A stretch of 64,000 bases of DNA from Oidiodendron maius Zn (taxonomy: Eukaryota; Ascomycota; Leotiomycetes; Myxotrichaceae): positions 818,689 through 882,688 of the forward strand of contig KN832882.1 of NCBI GenBank assembly GCA_000827325.1, read 5' to 3'. Position 1 is the first letter of the stretch; every line of letters starts with the position of its first letter. This document shows positions 54,183-64,000 of this stretch, piece after piece. Both the position numbers and the translations under genes were made by a program. Below the pieces are notes generated by a model, which did no database searches, was not told where the DNA came from, and saw nothing but the letters and a program-made list of their open reading frames with translations.

Positions 54183-55987
54183 TTAAATAAATGAGCCACT
54201 TGATAATAATCGAGTGTCGTCTATAATCCTCTCCTCCGCTGCTACCCAACGTTGAGATATTGCATCATATTCTCCTGCGATAACGGTCCAGCCGCCGTCA
54301 TCAGTTTTAGTCCTACATAACACTACAGCGTTTTGCAACGGGTCATCTGCGAGTAACACTCGAACTTCATGTATCCTGTAACGGCTTGGTAGCGCTGGCA
54401 TGAAGAAGTGTCGCGTCTCTGGCAGCTTAATAACGTTTATATCGCTAGTATTGCGTGCGTCCTTATCCTCATAGAAGCCTCTCTCCTCAATCTCCATTAC
54501 TTTTTGCGCCACTGCTGCTAATAAGTCGGAATCCCAGATCATCTCTTTATGGGGAGAAGCATCGAGCAATCTGATGGCTTGGAGTCTTATTCGGTGGACC
54601 CTGCACTTTATAGCAGCGTAATATAATGGAGGAATCCAACCTATATCTCCAATAGCCTTAGATATTCCACTATCATCTCCAATCAACCTCTTTGGCGCTG
54701 ATAGTGTCCTCTTTCGAAGGTTTACTGCTATGGCTATTATGGTAGCAAAGTCATCTCTGTGCAAATCGAATATCCATTCACAAGTTGGCCAAATACAGGC
54801 ATGAGCCATAATACTTCCCATGACGTAATACATATGTAGAAGACGGTAGGCGTATTCTCCTCGGACAGGACCATCAGCCAGTAGGTTGGACTTGGAAGCC
54901 TTGAAGGTAACACGCCAGGATGCAAATTCAGCTCTAAGTGACTTCTGGCAGTCAACCAGTTGGGAAGGTATCGAATCGGCGTTTTGTAGACCTAGCTGGG
55001 TCAAATGAATGACTTTATCCATCAACTGATCTAAATAATTTCGAGCTTGCCTCATGGAGTGAAATATGGGCGGCTGTGGTTCGCTCTCAAGAGGCCGGAG
55101 TGCAATCTGTGGAAACTCATAGCCGTGGTTGAAGAGCCCCACCTGTACGTGGAGTCTGTAGAATGCCTCCGCAATCCAATCGTCCACGGTGTCTGCAGAA
55201 GAGCTCGGAATCAGAGTGCCTCCCTTGGCAGTACCCGAGCAGTTTTGAATATCAGTTAATAGCTTCAGGCCACTCAGAAGATGGGCCTGGGCTGACTTGT
55301 TGTGGCCTCTAAAGAAGTCCAGGCAGACAAATACCACACAGGCGATGAGAGCCACCCGAATCGATGAGGTGTGCTTGGCTGAGAGATGAGGGTGAAGATG
55401 ACCAATAGCTTTGATGTAGTGGCGTAGGGTGAACTCCTCTTGCTTGTCCGGTATAGATAATGTGATGCTTGATGGATGGCTACAGTTATCAGTAACCGCT
55501 GCTACTTGAACCGAGCTCAAGGCGAGGATAGCATGTAACACGGCAGGCTCGATTGTGCTGACTTGGAAAACGAGGGTTTCCCAGAAGTATGAAGAGAAAA
55601 TCCCCTGAACTTTCTTAGAAGATCGACACCGGAAGAACTCAAAGCGACTCCTCTCCTCTGAGCTAAGAGCAAGGGCAAAGAACGTCGCAGGCTGGCGTGG
55701 AATGTTGCAGCTTTTCGGGCCAATTAATGCAGGCGTATGAGAGGCTTTCCCCCCAGCCCATATTCCATAGCCGTCACAGGTGCGGCCAGTAGAAACACAC
55801 CTATGACATGAAGGGCGGGTCTCATCACATTTCACTCTGCGAATTCTGTATACGAAGTCAGAAGTCATGATTTCCAGAGAATTAAAGCTTCTACTGCGTA
55901 CTTGCACGTGCGACAACCAGTCTTCACTTTTCGTCTGCTTGTTTTAGGATCCTGGCAGGAGCTCTTTGTTCGGGCAGTGCTCTCCAT
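54183..55987 (-). CDS. Zn2Cys6 transcription factor
   Basis: Binuclear zinc-cluster regulator, 582 aa. Exons are 55987-55902 and 55845-54183; the 56-bp intron (GTACGC..ATACAG) lies within the K29 codon of the zinc cluster. The cluster is C25-x2-C28-x6-C35-x6-C42-x2-C45-x6-C52, preceded by a basic S-R-R-K-V-K segment and followed by D-G-Y-G. The linker and the E-R-S-R-F-E-F-F-R segment are typical of the fungal factor subfamily with a F-S-S-Y-F-W motif. Without the first exon the zinc cluster lacks its first two Cys, so the upstream ATG at 55987 is strongly supported. Divergent from the aldo-keto reductase across 528 bp, which makes that gene a likely target (inference). Confidence 0.92.
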
Positions 55988-56515
55988 GACGCAACACTAC
56001 CTCTTGTGCTTCGATTGCCGCGTTCGCATACTGCAGAGGATGCCCGGGCTCACTTGAGGTGGATGATACAATCGCCTCCTCGCTAACAAAGTTATTTCCG
56101 TGGAGATGTGGGGCTAGTAGACTGTGATTTCATTGGCAGGCTCGGATTTTCTGCAAACTCGTTGGTCCTCGGCGAAGAGGGTGGCGCGGCTGGGGCCAAG
56201 AAGTTAAGTAGATTTCTCACAGGATTAAATAATTTCAACGTGGAGAAAAAGGTTCCTACTATTTCATTGGCATGCTCGCTTGTATGCCGAGATGACTCGA
56301 CCGGCTAGATATTATCTCCGCTATTGCGGATGGCTGAGACGTGATAAAGTCATGAAATTGGCGGAAAATCGTACAGAGAACTGTCTATAAATTTAGAGCT
56401 TTGCACCTCTAAAAACAGAGAATTTCACTTGATATCTTCAATCCTTCGGTGCGAATATTTCTTCCCTTTCGCAAATAACAGTACCTATATTATTGCTGTC
56501 ACAATCGTCAACAGA
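55988..56515 (+). promoter_or_regulatory. Divergent promoter, Zn2Cys6 factor / aldo-keto reductase
   Basis: 528 bp shared upstream region. TATAAAT at 56386-56392 lies about 125 bp before the reductase ATG. No gene seen. Confidence 0.45.
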
Positions 56516-57796
56516 ATGCCTGCCAATTCCATTCCCGTCCGCAAGCTTGGCAAAGATGGCCCAAGTGTACCAGCCTTGGGGTTTGGACTTATGGGCCTGT
56601 CTATAGCATATGGCGCAGTTCCCAACGATGAAGAGAGATTCGCTATCCTTGATCGTGCTGTTGAACTAGGCGCGACGTTTTGGGACACTTCTGAGTACGG
56701 TACCTGCGAGCCGAGAAGCAGCGAATATTGTTAACATAATCTTACGATTTTAGTCTCTACGGTGACAGCGAAGCACTCCTAGGGCAATGGTTTAAGCGTA
56801 CTGGAAAGCGAGATGAGATCTTCCTCGCAACCAAATATGGATATAAGGGAAACCCCCTCGATCATATCATTGATAGCTCCGCCAAATACACGAAGGAATC
56901 ATGCGAAAAAGCTCTAAAAACTCTTGGAGTAGATTGTATTGATCTTTGTAAGTTCATATTTTCTTTCACTGGCATTTCTTTATTTCTAGTTTTGGTTCAC
57001 TACTTCTAAAATCTGGGTCCTGGTCCGACACTGGGTTAATGTTAAAGGAATTAACTAATCACCGCCCTTAATTAGTCTACATTCACCGTGCTAATCCAGA
57101 TACACCTATCGAAGAGAGTATGCGGGCACTTGTTGAGCTTCAGGCGTAAGTGTATCGGTCCCCTAACATCTCTTGGTAGCCACAGATCTGACAAAATGCC
57201 GCAGTGAAGGCAAGATTAAGCACATTGGGCTATCATCTGTGTCAGCCGCCACACTTCGCAGAGCTTGCAAAATTGCACCTGTAGCAGCTTATCAGACAGA
57301 ATACTCTGCCTTTGTTCTCGATGTCGAAGGTTCCGTGGGCGAAAACTTGCTCGCAACATGCCGAGAGCTTGGTGTCACTCTCGTTCCATATTCACCATTG
57401 GGACGCGGCTTGCTTACATCCACCTTCAGCAATAACGAACTAGCCACAGATGAAAAGGATATGAGAGGGAATATGCTGCCTCGCTTCCAAGGGGCGAACC
57501 GTGACGTAAATATGAAGCTGGTCAACCAGTTCAAATCATTTGCAGACAAAAAAGGCTGCAGCACGTCTCAATTGGCCCTTGCCTGGCTTCTCAAACAAGG
57601 AGATGACATTATTCCTATTCCTGGAACAAAGAAAATGAAATATCTGGAGGATAACTGGGGTTCGTTGGATGTTCACCTTACTGATGAGGAAGAAAGAGAG
57701 ATCAGGCAATTTGTAGAGACGGCCGAAATTGCTGGTGAGCGACTTCCGCCCCAATATCTGAAAGGTATTTTCGTAAACACAAGAGAGGAATCCTAG
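56516..57796 (+). CDS. Aldo-keto reductase
   Basis: NADPH-dependent (beta/alpha)8-barrel oxidoreductase, 344 aa. Exons are 56516-56694, 56754-56947, 57076-57145 and 57205-57796. The start of the barrel (G-P-S-V-P-A-L-G-F-G-L-M-G-L-S) and D-T-S-D-L-Y-G with catalytic Asp and Tyr (split by intron 1) are present. Exon 2 gives the A-T-K-Y-G with the catalytic Lys, and exon 3 the Y-I-H-R with the catalytic His. G-L-S-S-V-S-A and the cofactor-binding I-P-I-P-G-T-K-K near the C-terminus complete the set. It resembles fungal pyridoxal reductase/YakC-type members. Divergent from a Zn2Cys6 factor and followed by an epimerase on the same strand. Confidence 0.93.
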
Positions 57797-58028
57797 CTAT
57801 GAATATTCTAAGTGTCGATAAAGCAAATATTATTACTGGTTTGCGCAATGTGGAGATGCTTCGCTCATATCTACACCGAAGTAGAGCCGCATCATCTGAC
57901 GTTATATAAGTGAATTAACTGGCGTGAACTCTCCTCGGTCCCACCTCTCGACTCCAACAACATTCCATATTCATATCGGGCAATTTAATCGCCCTGCCTG
58001 GAGCGCACCCAAATAATTGCAATATACC

Positions 58029-58931
58029 ATGTCTGCCAAGCGTATTGTCTTCACTGGTGGCTCCGGAAAGGCTGGTCAGCATGCCGTCTCCTATCTGCTT
58101 GACAAAGGACACGAAGTCCTCAACCTCGACCTATCACCCTCTCTAAATCCTGCAGTACACACCCTAAAAGTAGACCTTACACAGAGTGGGCAAGTCTTCA
58201 ATGGCATATCATCTCACTTTCGTTTAACTCAGCCATTCCGTGAGCCACTCGATCAACCCCCAGACGCTGTCATTCATTTCGCAGCCATCGCGAGAAATAT
58301 GATTGTCTCCGACGATGAAACTTTCCGAGTGAACACATTAGCTGCCTATAATGTGATTGAGGCTGCTTGCAAATTGGGAGTTAAGAAAATCGTCATTGCC
58401 AGCTCCGTTACGGTATATGGTGTGACATTCGCCGAAGGCGATGTGGATTACCCGTCCTTTCCGGTTGACGAGTCTGTAGACACAAATCCCATGGATACAT
58501 ATGCCCTCTCCAAACTATGCTGCGAAACAGTCGCTAGGGGATTTGCTCGAAAGTACGGAGTTGATATCTACGTGTTGAGGATCGGAGCAGTGATTGCGCC
58601 GGACGAGTACGACGAAGCCTTTGCCGGGTACTTGAATAATCCAGAAGACTGGAAGGGCCATGGTTGGTCGTACACAGATGCCCGTGATCTAGGTCAGATG
58701 TGTAATCTTTGTGTAGCGAAGGACGGACTCGGATTCCAAATATTCAATGCGACAAATGACGAGGTTACTCATCACCTTTCAACAAAGGAGCTACTGGAGA
58801 AGCTGTGCAAAAGTACTCCAATTACGAGGGAAATGGGAACTCGTGAGGCACCTTTAACAAATAGGAAAATTAAAGAGCTATTGGGATTCCAGGAGGAGCA
58901 TAGGTGGCAGAGATATGTATCTTCACCCTAA
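58029..58931 (+). CDS. NAD-dependent epimerase/dehydratase (extended SDR)
   Basis: Extended-SDR enzyme, 300 aa in one exon. ATG at 58029 is used; the frame also opens at TTG 58017. The cofactor loop is F-T-G-G-S-G-K-A-G (about 7-15), with L-D-L-S after strand 2 placing an Asp where NAD is preferred. I-H-F-A-A-I-A is the conserved strand-4 end, the active site is S-S-V-T-V-Y-G plus Y-A-L-S-K, and R-I-G-A-V-I then follows. The modest length and the lack of sugar-nucleotide motifs fit uronate dehydrogenase/epimerase-like members. The preceding gene is an aldo-keto reductase and an iron alcohol dehydrogenase follows 2.7 kb on, so a carbohydrate or aldehyde catabolic theme is possible. Confidence 0.92.
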   Translation: MSAKRIVFTGGSGKAGQHAVSYLLDKGHEVLNLDLSPSLNPAVHTLKVDLTQSGQVFNGISSHFRLTQPFREPLDQPPDAVIHFAAIARNMIVSDDETFRVNTLAAYNVIEAACKLGVKKIVIASSVTVYGVTFAEGDVDYPSFPVDESVDTNPMDTYALSKLCCETVARGFARKYGVDIYVLRIGAVIAPDEYDEAFAGYLNNPEDWKGHGWSYTDARDLGQMCNLCVAKDGLGFQIFNATNDEVTHHLSTKELLEKLCKSTPITREMGTREAPLTNRKIKELLGFQEEHRWQRYVSSP

Positions 58932-60349
58932 TCATCATATTCTTATATCAGCATGAGTTCTTGACGAGCTCATTTATCATGGAAGGTTAAAATATAGTTG
59001 CAACTGGCAGACATCCGTTACGAGTCTCTTATCGTTGAGTAGTTAGCTTCTCCTCTTTGAACCGGTCTTCTATGCAGCAACCGCAAAACTTTTGCCGGTT
59101 TTATCAGCCACAACTCCGCTTGTGATATAATAGAAGTGAAGTGACAGAGAAATCTATTTATATCACTGCAAGTTGTAGCATCAATCTTTATCCACTGATC
59201 AGCTCTTGCCATAGCCTTGCGACATCCTGAATTCTATGCACAAGCCGGGGGCGATGTTCAGAAGAATCTCCAATTAACAGAGCAATCCAGCAGCTTCGGG
59301 GAAATACAGGGGACTCTTTTTCAAACCTGGGTCAGTTGCTAGTGTCCAAAGATAGTGAGGCTCGGGAATGAGTTAAGACTTCATGTAGCAACCGGTGTGA
59401 ATGGTCCAATGACCATTGATTACTCTACTGCTGATGGTGGGAAGGCTGTGCAGGCAGCAGGGATCGAGGAGTTGCATATTGGCTAGCTCAGCCAAACGGC
59501 TGCTAAAGCGACCAGTTTCCGTATATGCAGTTCGTGGGGGGTTAAAATCTTGGAGGGCCGTCCGATAACGTCGTAGGTCAGGAATACAGGGCATGTTTTG
59601 CGAAGTTACACAGCCCTGTTGGACATTGTGGACAGAAATAGACAACTCCTACGACTGGTACCGTAACCGTATGGCTGGCTGTGCGGGGTGCTAAGCGAGC
59701 TAAGAATGCAATGTAGGCGCCTCAAATAGTGGCGGAGGCGCTGTAAGAATGGCAAGAACGGCTTACGATAATTGAGCCGAGTAAATAGCAAACGGCTTAT
59801 CGACCACTGAGATGTCTCATACGATTCACTATGTAGTTAGTGGCTCCGTAGCAGGCAGTGGCCAAGGAATTTGAGGTGTTGCTTGCCAGCTAGGCTGAAA
59901 TGTTAAGAACCGACTTGCTGGTCGCACAGAATCAGCTCATGCAATAACGATGTTGGGTTAAGAAACGGGCTATGCTCAGTGGCCAGGGAAGCAAGGTCAA
60001 AGAATGGCTCCTCTGCGCTATCGGTGTGCACATCAGCATACGCATGGCGCGTGGTCGAGCTACGGCCTGTGCTAGACACTAAGTGGATACGGTCAAGAAC
60101 CGGCTCTTGTTGCCCATTTACACCAATATACGCTCGATCCCCTGCATCCACAGAGCAGTCAGAAACTGCTCAAGTAGTCATTAGTCGCCATCCGCAACCA
60201 ATATGCGCTGGGCTGATGGCAGGGGACTCCATATACACAGCCACACTATATATCGCGTATTAGATAAGTATATAGTGGACTTCTCCCACTATACCCGTGA
60301 ATAAGGTCATCCACTCTGTTAAAAATATTACAATACACCAGAAATTATC
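58932..60349. other. Intergenic, no gene recognised
   Basis: About 1.4 kb. The right half (59600-60150) has short frames on the minus strand with coding-like composition, but they are in different frames, show no family motif and cannot be joined by clear splice sites. Possibly a decayed gene; not annotated as such. Confidence 0.35.
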
Positions 60350-61172
60350 ATGCCTTCATCACATGTCAAAACTCGGGGGCCAGAGGCCAACGAGCGCAAG
60401 AGACGCCAAGAAAGGTTCAGAAAGCGGAGTGTAAGCCTTTTCAATAAAGCGAACTTATTGGCCAAAGACACCGATGCCTGGGTTGCTCTCATTGTTCGTG
60501 ATAAAGCCGGCCAAATCAGGTCCTTCAGGGCATCTAACGACGCTCACTGGCCTCCATCAATCAATGATATCATTGTGAGTCTACGGCCTCTCAGCTTCCA
60601 CGATCTTTTGCACTGACCACCATCAACTAAAGAACGGACAGCCGTCAGGTTCACACAAGTTTGTCAAGAAATGCTTCGTTTCCGGCGAATGTAGAGTGGT
60701 CGAAGAAGATGAGAGCCTTTCGGCCGAAGGAGATGATAATGGGGACTGGCTCGATATGCTTTCTGCACCATCCGACTCCGAAGCGGAACTAGATGAAATC
60801 CGGTCCGACGAGTTAAATAATATGATACTTGATACCGTTGAAGGACCGAGCAATACCGCCCTTGACGGATCTGCAGAACCGCAAACCAAGGGAGTCACAT
60901 TACTTATGGATGCTGATTGCGTGAGAGCTGAACAAGGGATGGTGACGGAGCCGACACATGACACGATAGTAGTAGATCACCAGGCCTCAGTTTCACCCCA
61001 CTTAGACAAGCCCCAGATATCAGAGCATCTGGAACAAGTTCCATCATTTCCTCAAACAGCTCAAAGAAATCCAACACCTCCGTCTATGGACTCACGGCCC
61101 ACGCCTTTCGCACATTTATCCATTAGCTCGATACTTAACCCCCCGTTTTTGGGCAACGAGAGCGCTCTGTAA
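60350..61172 (+). CDS. Short MADS-box-like protein
   Basis: Exons are 60350-60574 and 60633-61172 (254 aa); the 58-bp intron starts GTGAGT, has a CTGAC branch point and ends in an AAAG acceptor. The N-terminus resembles a diverged MADS (SRF-type) DNA-binding domain: K-R-R-Q-E-R-F-R-K-R-S-V-S-L-F-N-K-A-N-L-L-A, then D-A-W-V-A-L-I-V-R where MADS proteins have a beta-strand, then a G-Q-I-R-S-F and a W-P-P segment. This short, acidic-tailed type is found in filamentous fungi beside the classical SRF and MEF2 factors. The rest is acidic and Ser/Pro-rich without domains, compatible with an activation region. Nuclear DNA-binding is likely; targets are unknown. Confidence 0.72.
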
Positions 61173-61633
61173 TTAAGTTGTATAATTTTTACTCGTGATG
61201 ACATTAGCAGTTTCTGCATTAATGAACACAATTTAGCAATTCACTTTGCTGCCCTTACAATCCATTGAAATCAATATCAAGACCCAATGGAGAATTAAAT
61301 ATGGTATTAAACAAATAATACCTAGGGTGTCAGTCCCTTTGCAATACTTAAAATTATCAATTCTCGCGTACAGCATCGAACTCATCTATTCTATATGAGT
61401 GAAAAGGAACTATTTTTAGCTGATTAAATAGCATACAGGAAAGTACGCCGAAGTGGCCAATGAAGTGGAGCCTTGGTAAATGGTCAAATATTGCAAGTAC
61501 AATGTATATGTGCGCCGACCGTTTTACCCCGCTACTCTTAGCGACGATGAGAAGACCCCCATTCTCCACAATTTCAATTGAAACTCTCGAGCTTCACTCA
61601 GTTCAACTCTCCGGTCTCAGCGTACAACTTAAA
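61173..61633. other. Intergenic upstream of iron alcohol dehydrogenase
   Basis: 461 bp, AT-rich, no gene; the frame of the next gene extends upstream to 61460 but lacks family similarity before 61634. Confidence 0.4.
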
Positions 61634-63083
61634 ATGGCCAAGGCTGAAGTTATTGAGCGTCTCAATCCCGCAAAATCACTACCGATAATCACATACAATG
61701 TCCCCTTTCCAGAAACATGTGTGAAGCACATCAAGGAGACTCTGAATTGCAGTAGACCATTTATAATCGTGTCTGGCTCACTGAGCAGGAACACAGATGC
61801 ACTACAGCGACTCCAGAGTGCTCTCGGCGAGGGAAATGTGGCCGGCGTGAGGGCAGGGATGCAACCTCATACGCTGTATTCTGAGGTATTGGAAATTAGC
61901 AAGGAGATAAAGAAGTCAGGGGCGGACTCCGTGATTACGCTTGGAGGAGGGAGTTTAATCGACGGTGCAAAAGCTATGGTTTTTGTGAGTGTCAAATTAA
62001 ATCTCATTGGATTAATGAACGGACTAAGGGGGCTAATATATATTAGATGATAGCCAATGATGTATTTACATTCGATGAAATGGACCCTCTTTTCAAGGAA
62101 AGCATGGTCCACCGCAGCGCTCCAGAGGGCCAGCCACCATCTCATAATCTTAAAGCATCGACGATCCCTATCATAAGCGTAACGACTACTCTCTCGGCAG
62201 GGGAATACAACTATGCTGGCGGAGCTACGAATGATGTTACGAAGCACAAGCAACTTTTCGTTGATCCGATAAGATCAGGTCCCAGCGTTATTGTTTTAGA
62301 TCCGGAACTGACGCTCACGACGCCGGAGAGGGTGTGGCTCTCCACAGGCTTAAGAGCTGTCGATCATTGCGTAGAGACGATTTGTTCGTCTAATCATAAG
62401 CCAGAAGGGACGGTGTACTCACTTCATGGAATTAAGCTGCTCATTCCGGCCCTATTGCAGACGAAAAAAGATCCCAAGGATCCAGAGGCCAGGTTGAAAG
62501 CCCAACTTGGTGGAGCGCAGAGTATGAAAGCCCATCTGTTGGAAGGGGTGCATGTTGGTAAGTATACAGTGACTGTCAGCGGAAATTCAACTCTACGAAG
62601 GCTAATTTAGATATAGGCGGTTCTCATGGAATTGGTCACCAATTGGGACCAATTGGAGTTCCTCACGCAGGTCCGTGGATCACTAAATCTTATTCCAATC
62701 AAGCACTAACTTGACTCTCAGAAACGACCTGTGTCTGCCTCCCGGCTGTTCAGAAGTACAACGCGAAAGTGAACAGCGAGCAACAAAGCAAGGTATTGGC
62801 TGCTTTATGGGGCGAACCGGATGCTGCAGAAGTTTTGAGGAAGCATTCCTTGGTAGAGGGCAAGGCGGATCTGGGTGATGCACTCGATGCCATTATCCGC
62901 GAACTGGGCTTTCCGAGAAGTCTAAAAGCATATGGTATCGGGAGAGATAAGTTGGACCAAATTGCGCAGAGCAGTGTTGGCGATATATGCTGCAAATGGA
63001 ACGCGATTCCGCTGGAGAAGCCAGAGCAGGTATTGGAGATTTTGGAGATGTGTCTTGAGGATGCGAAGGAGGAGAAAGCTTGA
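61634..63083 (+). CDS. Iron-containing alcohol dehydrogenase (maleylacetate reductase-like)
   Basis: Group III metal-dependent dehydrogenase, 425 aa. Exons are 61634-61984, 62047-62557, 62617-62670 and 62722-63083. The ATG at 61634 fits the family N-terminus; upstream ATGs in the same frame add unrelated sequence. NAD(P)-binding G-G-G-S-L-I-D-G-A-K is near residue 106, followed by the I-P-I-I-S-V-T-T-T-L-S-A-G-E-Y segment. The metal ligands are in R-A-V-D-H (Asp/His region) and in the small exon 3, G-S-H-G-I-G-H-Q-L-G-P-x6-H. The third donor is GTCCGT, a weak but usable form. Members of this branch reduce maleylacetate or oxidise various alcohols; the real substrate is unknown. Confidence 0.9.
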
Positions 63084-64000
63084 GGCTCTGTATGTGCGAA
63101 TGGGCTATAAGAGAATCAGCCGCCGAACTCAGAAGTAGATGCATATATACATCTACATAATTATGCAAAGCGAAAGCACATGAAGAGACTGAGGAATCTG
63201 ATGCTTTGGATCAATCTATGTTCCCCTATTTCTTTGCGCCTAGTTGCAGTTCGGTCTCGCCGGCTTTTAGTTCCTCATAAACCAGACCATTTGTCACATG
63301 GCCCGGCATGTTTTAACATCGTGGTAAATTTCTTCCCATAAATCACTCGTTCCAGTTTCTTCTAGCGTTCAGAGGCGGCAGGAATTGGATTGTGGCAGTG
63401 TCGGCCGTGCGTCGCCCCACTAACATCCATTTTCTATACGAGAAGGAGGCTGACGCTCAAAATTGGCCATTCTGAAAGACTATCAATGAGAGCAATGGAG
63501 TTTTAGGAGAAATGTGCTGCAATAAATGTTCGTGAAAGAGTTATCGCAGATCGTTGTCGGATCTAGTATGATTACACGGCAGTTTCAAGCTGAACCCCAA
63601 GTTTCTGCAGTCATTCGGCGAATGTAGCGTTACATTCAGGGTGGGTCTACTCAATACGAGTAGCAAGACAATGTGCTTTGACATAAGTTTAGGCAGTGCT
63701 TGCTTCACCAGAAGCTTATTTTGTAAAAATGCATGGTCCGTACTACTTGACACGGGACAGATGTCTAATAGAATCAGAACAGTATTCATCGAACCAAGTA
63801 ATTAATCAAATGATACTTCGATTCTAAAGTTGTTTAAATTGTCAGGAGATCAGGTTTTATTGTCCTAGTAGAAGAGTAATTAAATCCATTCTGGGAAGCT
63901 TGGACTACATCTTCGATAACATCTCAGCTTCATGTTTTTAGTTACCAGAGTACAAGACCATTAATACGTGTGACAAATCGGAAATTTTGGATAAAATCTA
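63084..64000. other. Intergenic to window edge, no gene recognised
   Basis: 917 bp downstream of the iron alcohol dehydrogenase. Only short unrelated frames; no gene visible up to the edge. Confidence 0.4.

Noticed and set aside
59373-60151. Minus-strand frames with coding-like composition (possible gene or transposase relic)
   Set aside because: Different frames, no splice signals that join them and no recognisable motif; left as intergenic.

Overview
The window is nuclear DNA of a filamentous ascomycete. Genes are split by short introns (mostly 47-85 bp) with GT..AG borders and CTAAC/CTGAC-like branch points. The gene families are typical of an accessory or subtelomeric part of an Aspergillus/Penicillium-type (Eurotiomycete) genome: Zn2Cys6 regulators, UstYa/DUF3328, DUF3433, DUF6594, HET, Clr5 and NmrA-like proteins. 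The taxon is my inference; no taxonomic marker is present. There is one run of Ns (44800-45073). I saw no tRNA, rRNA or intact transposon. Exon borders were worked out by hand from reading-frame continuity and splice signals.

Left arm (1-9 kb): the end of an MFS transporter runs off the left edge. It is followed by a CYP52-like P450 facing away from a UstYa-family (DUF3328) oxidase, a small predicted secreted protein, a fungal rhodopsin-fold membrane protein, and an SDHC (succinate dehydrogenase cytochrome b560) gene whose quinone-site residues differ from the usual fungal consensus. Transporter, P450, UstYa and an altered drug-target subunit together suggest the margin of a secondary-metabolite cluster whose core enzyme would lie left of the window, with SDHC as a candidate self-resistance gene.

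Middle (10-44 kb): a GT71-type mannosyltransferase, a frameshifted DUF3433 pseudogene, an epoxide hydrolase with a GC-AG intron, a GH28 pectinase, and then a group of SDR, HD-domain protein, Zn2Cys6 factor and NmrA-like protein whose promoters share sequence motifs. After these come a retropepsin-like acidic protein, DUF6594, a second SDR, a second Zn2Cys6 factor, a 7-TM protein, an SRR1-like protein, a DUF1479 protein, an Ndt80-like factor, a HET-gene relic and an FAD monooxygenase.

Right arm (44-64 kb): the most unusual part. A large protein with nearly identical 33-residue ankyrin repeats and an unrecognised C-terminal region sits next to a Clr5-domain protein with a Trp-rich repeated central region and a C-terminal membrane segment. 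With the adjacent HET relic this looks like an allorecognition/immune-type island. The window ends with a GNAT acetyltransferase, a Zn2Cys6 factor divergent from an aldo-keto reductase, an NAD-dependent epimerase, a diverged MADS-box protein and an iron-type alcohol dehydrogenase.
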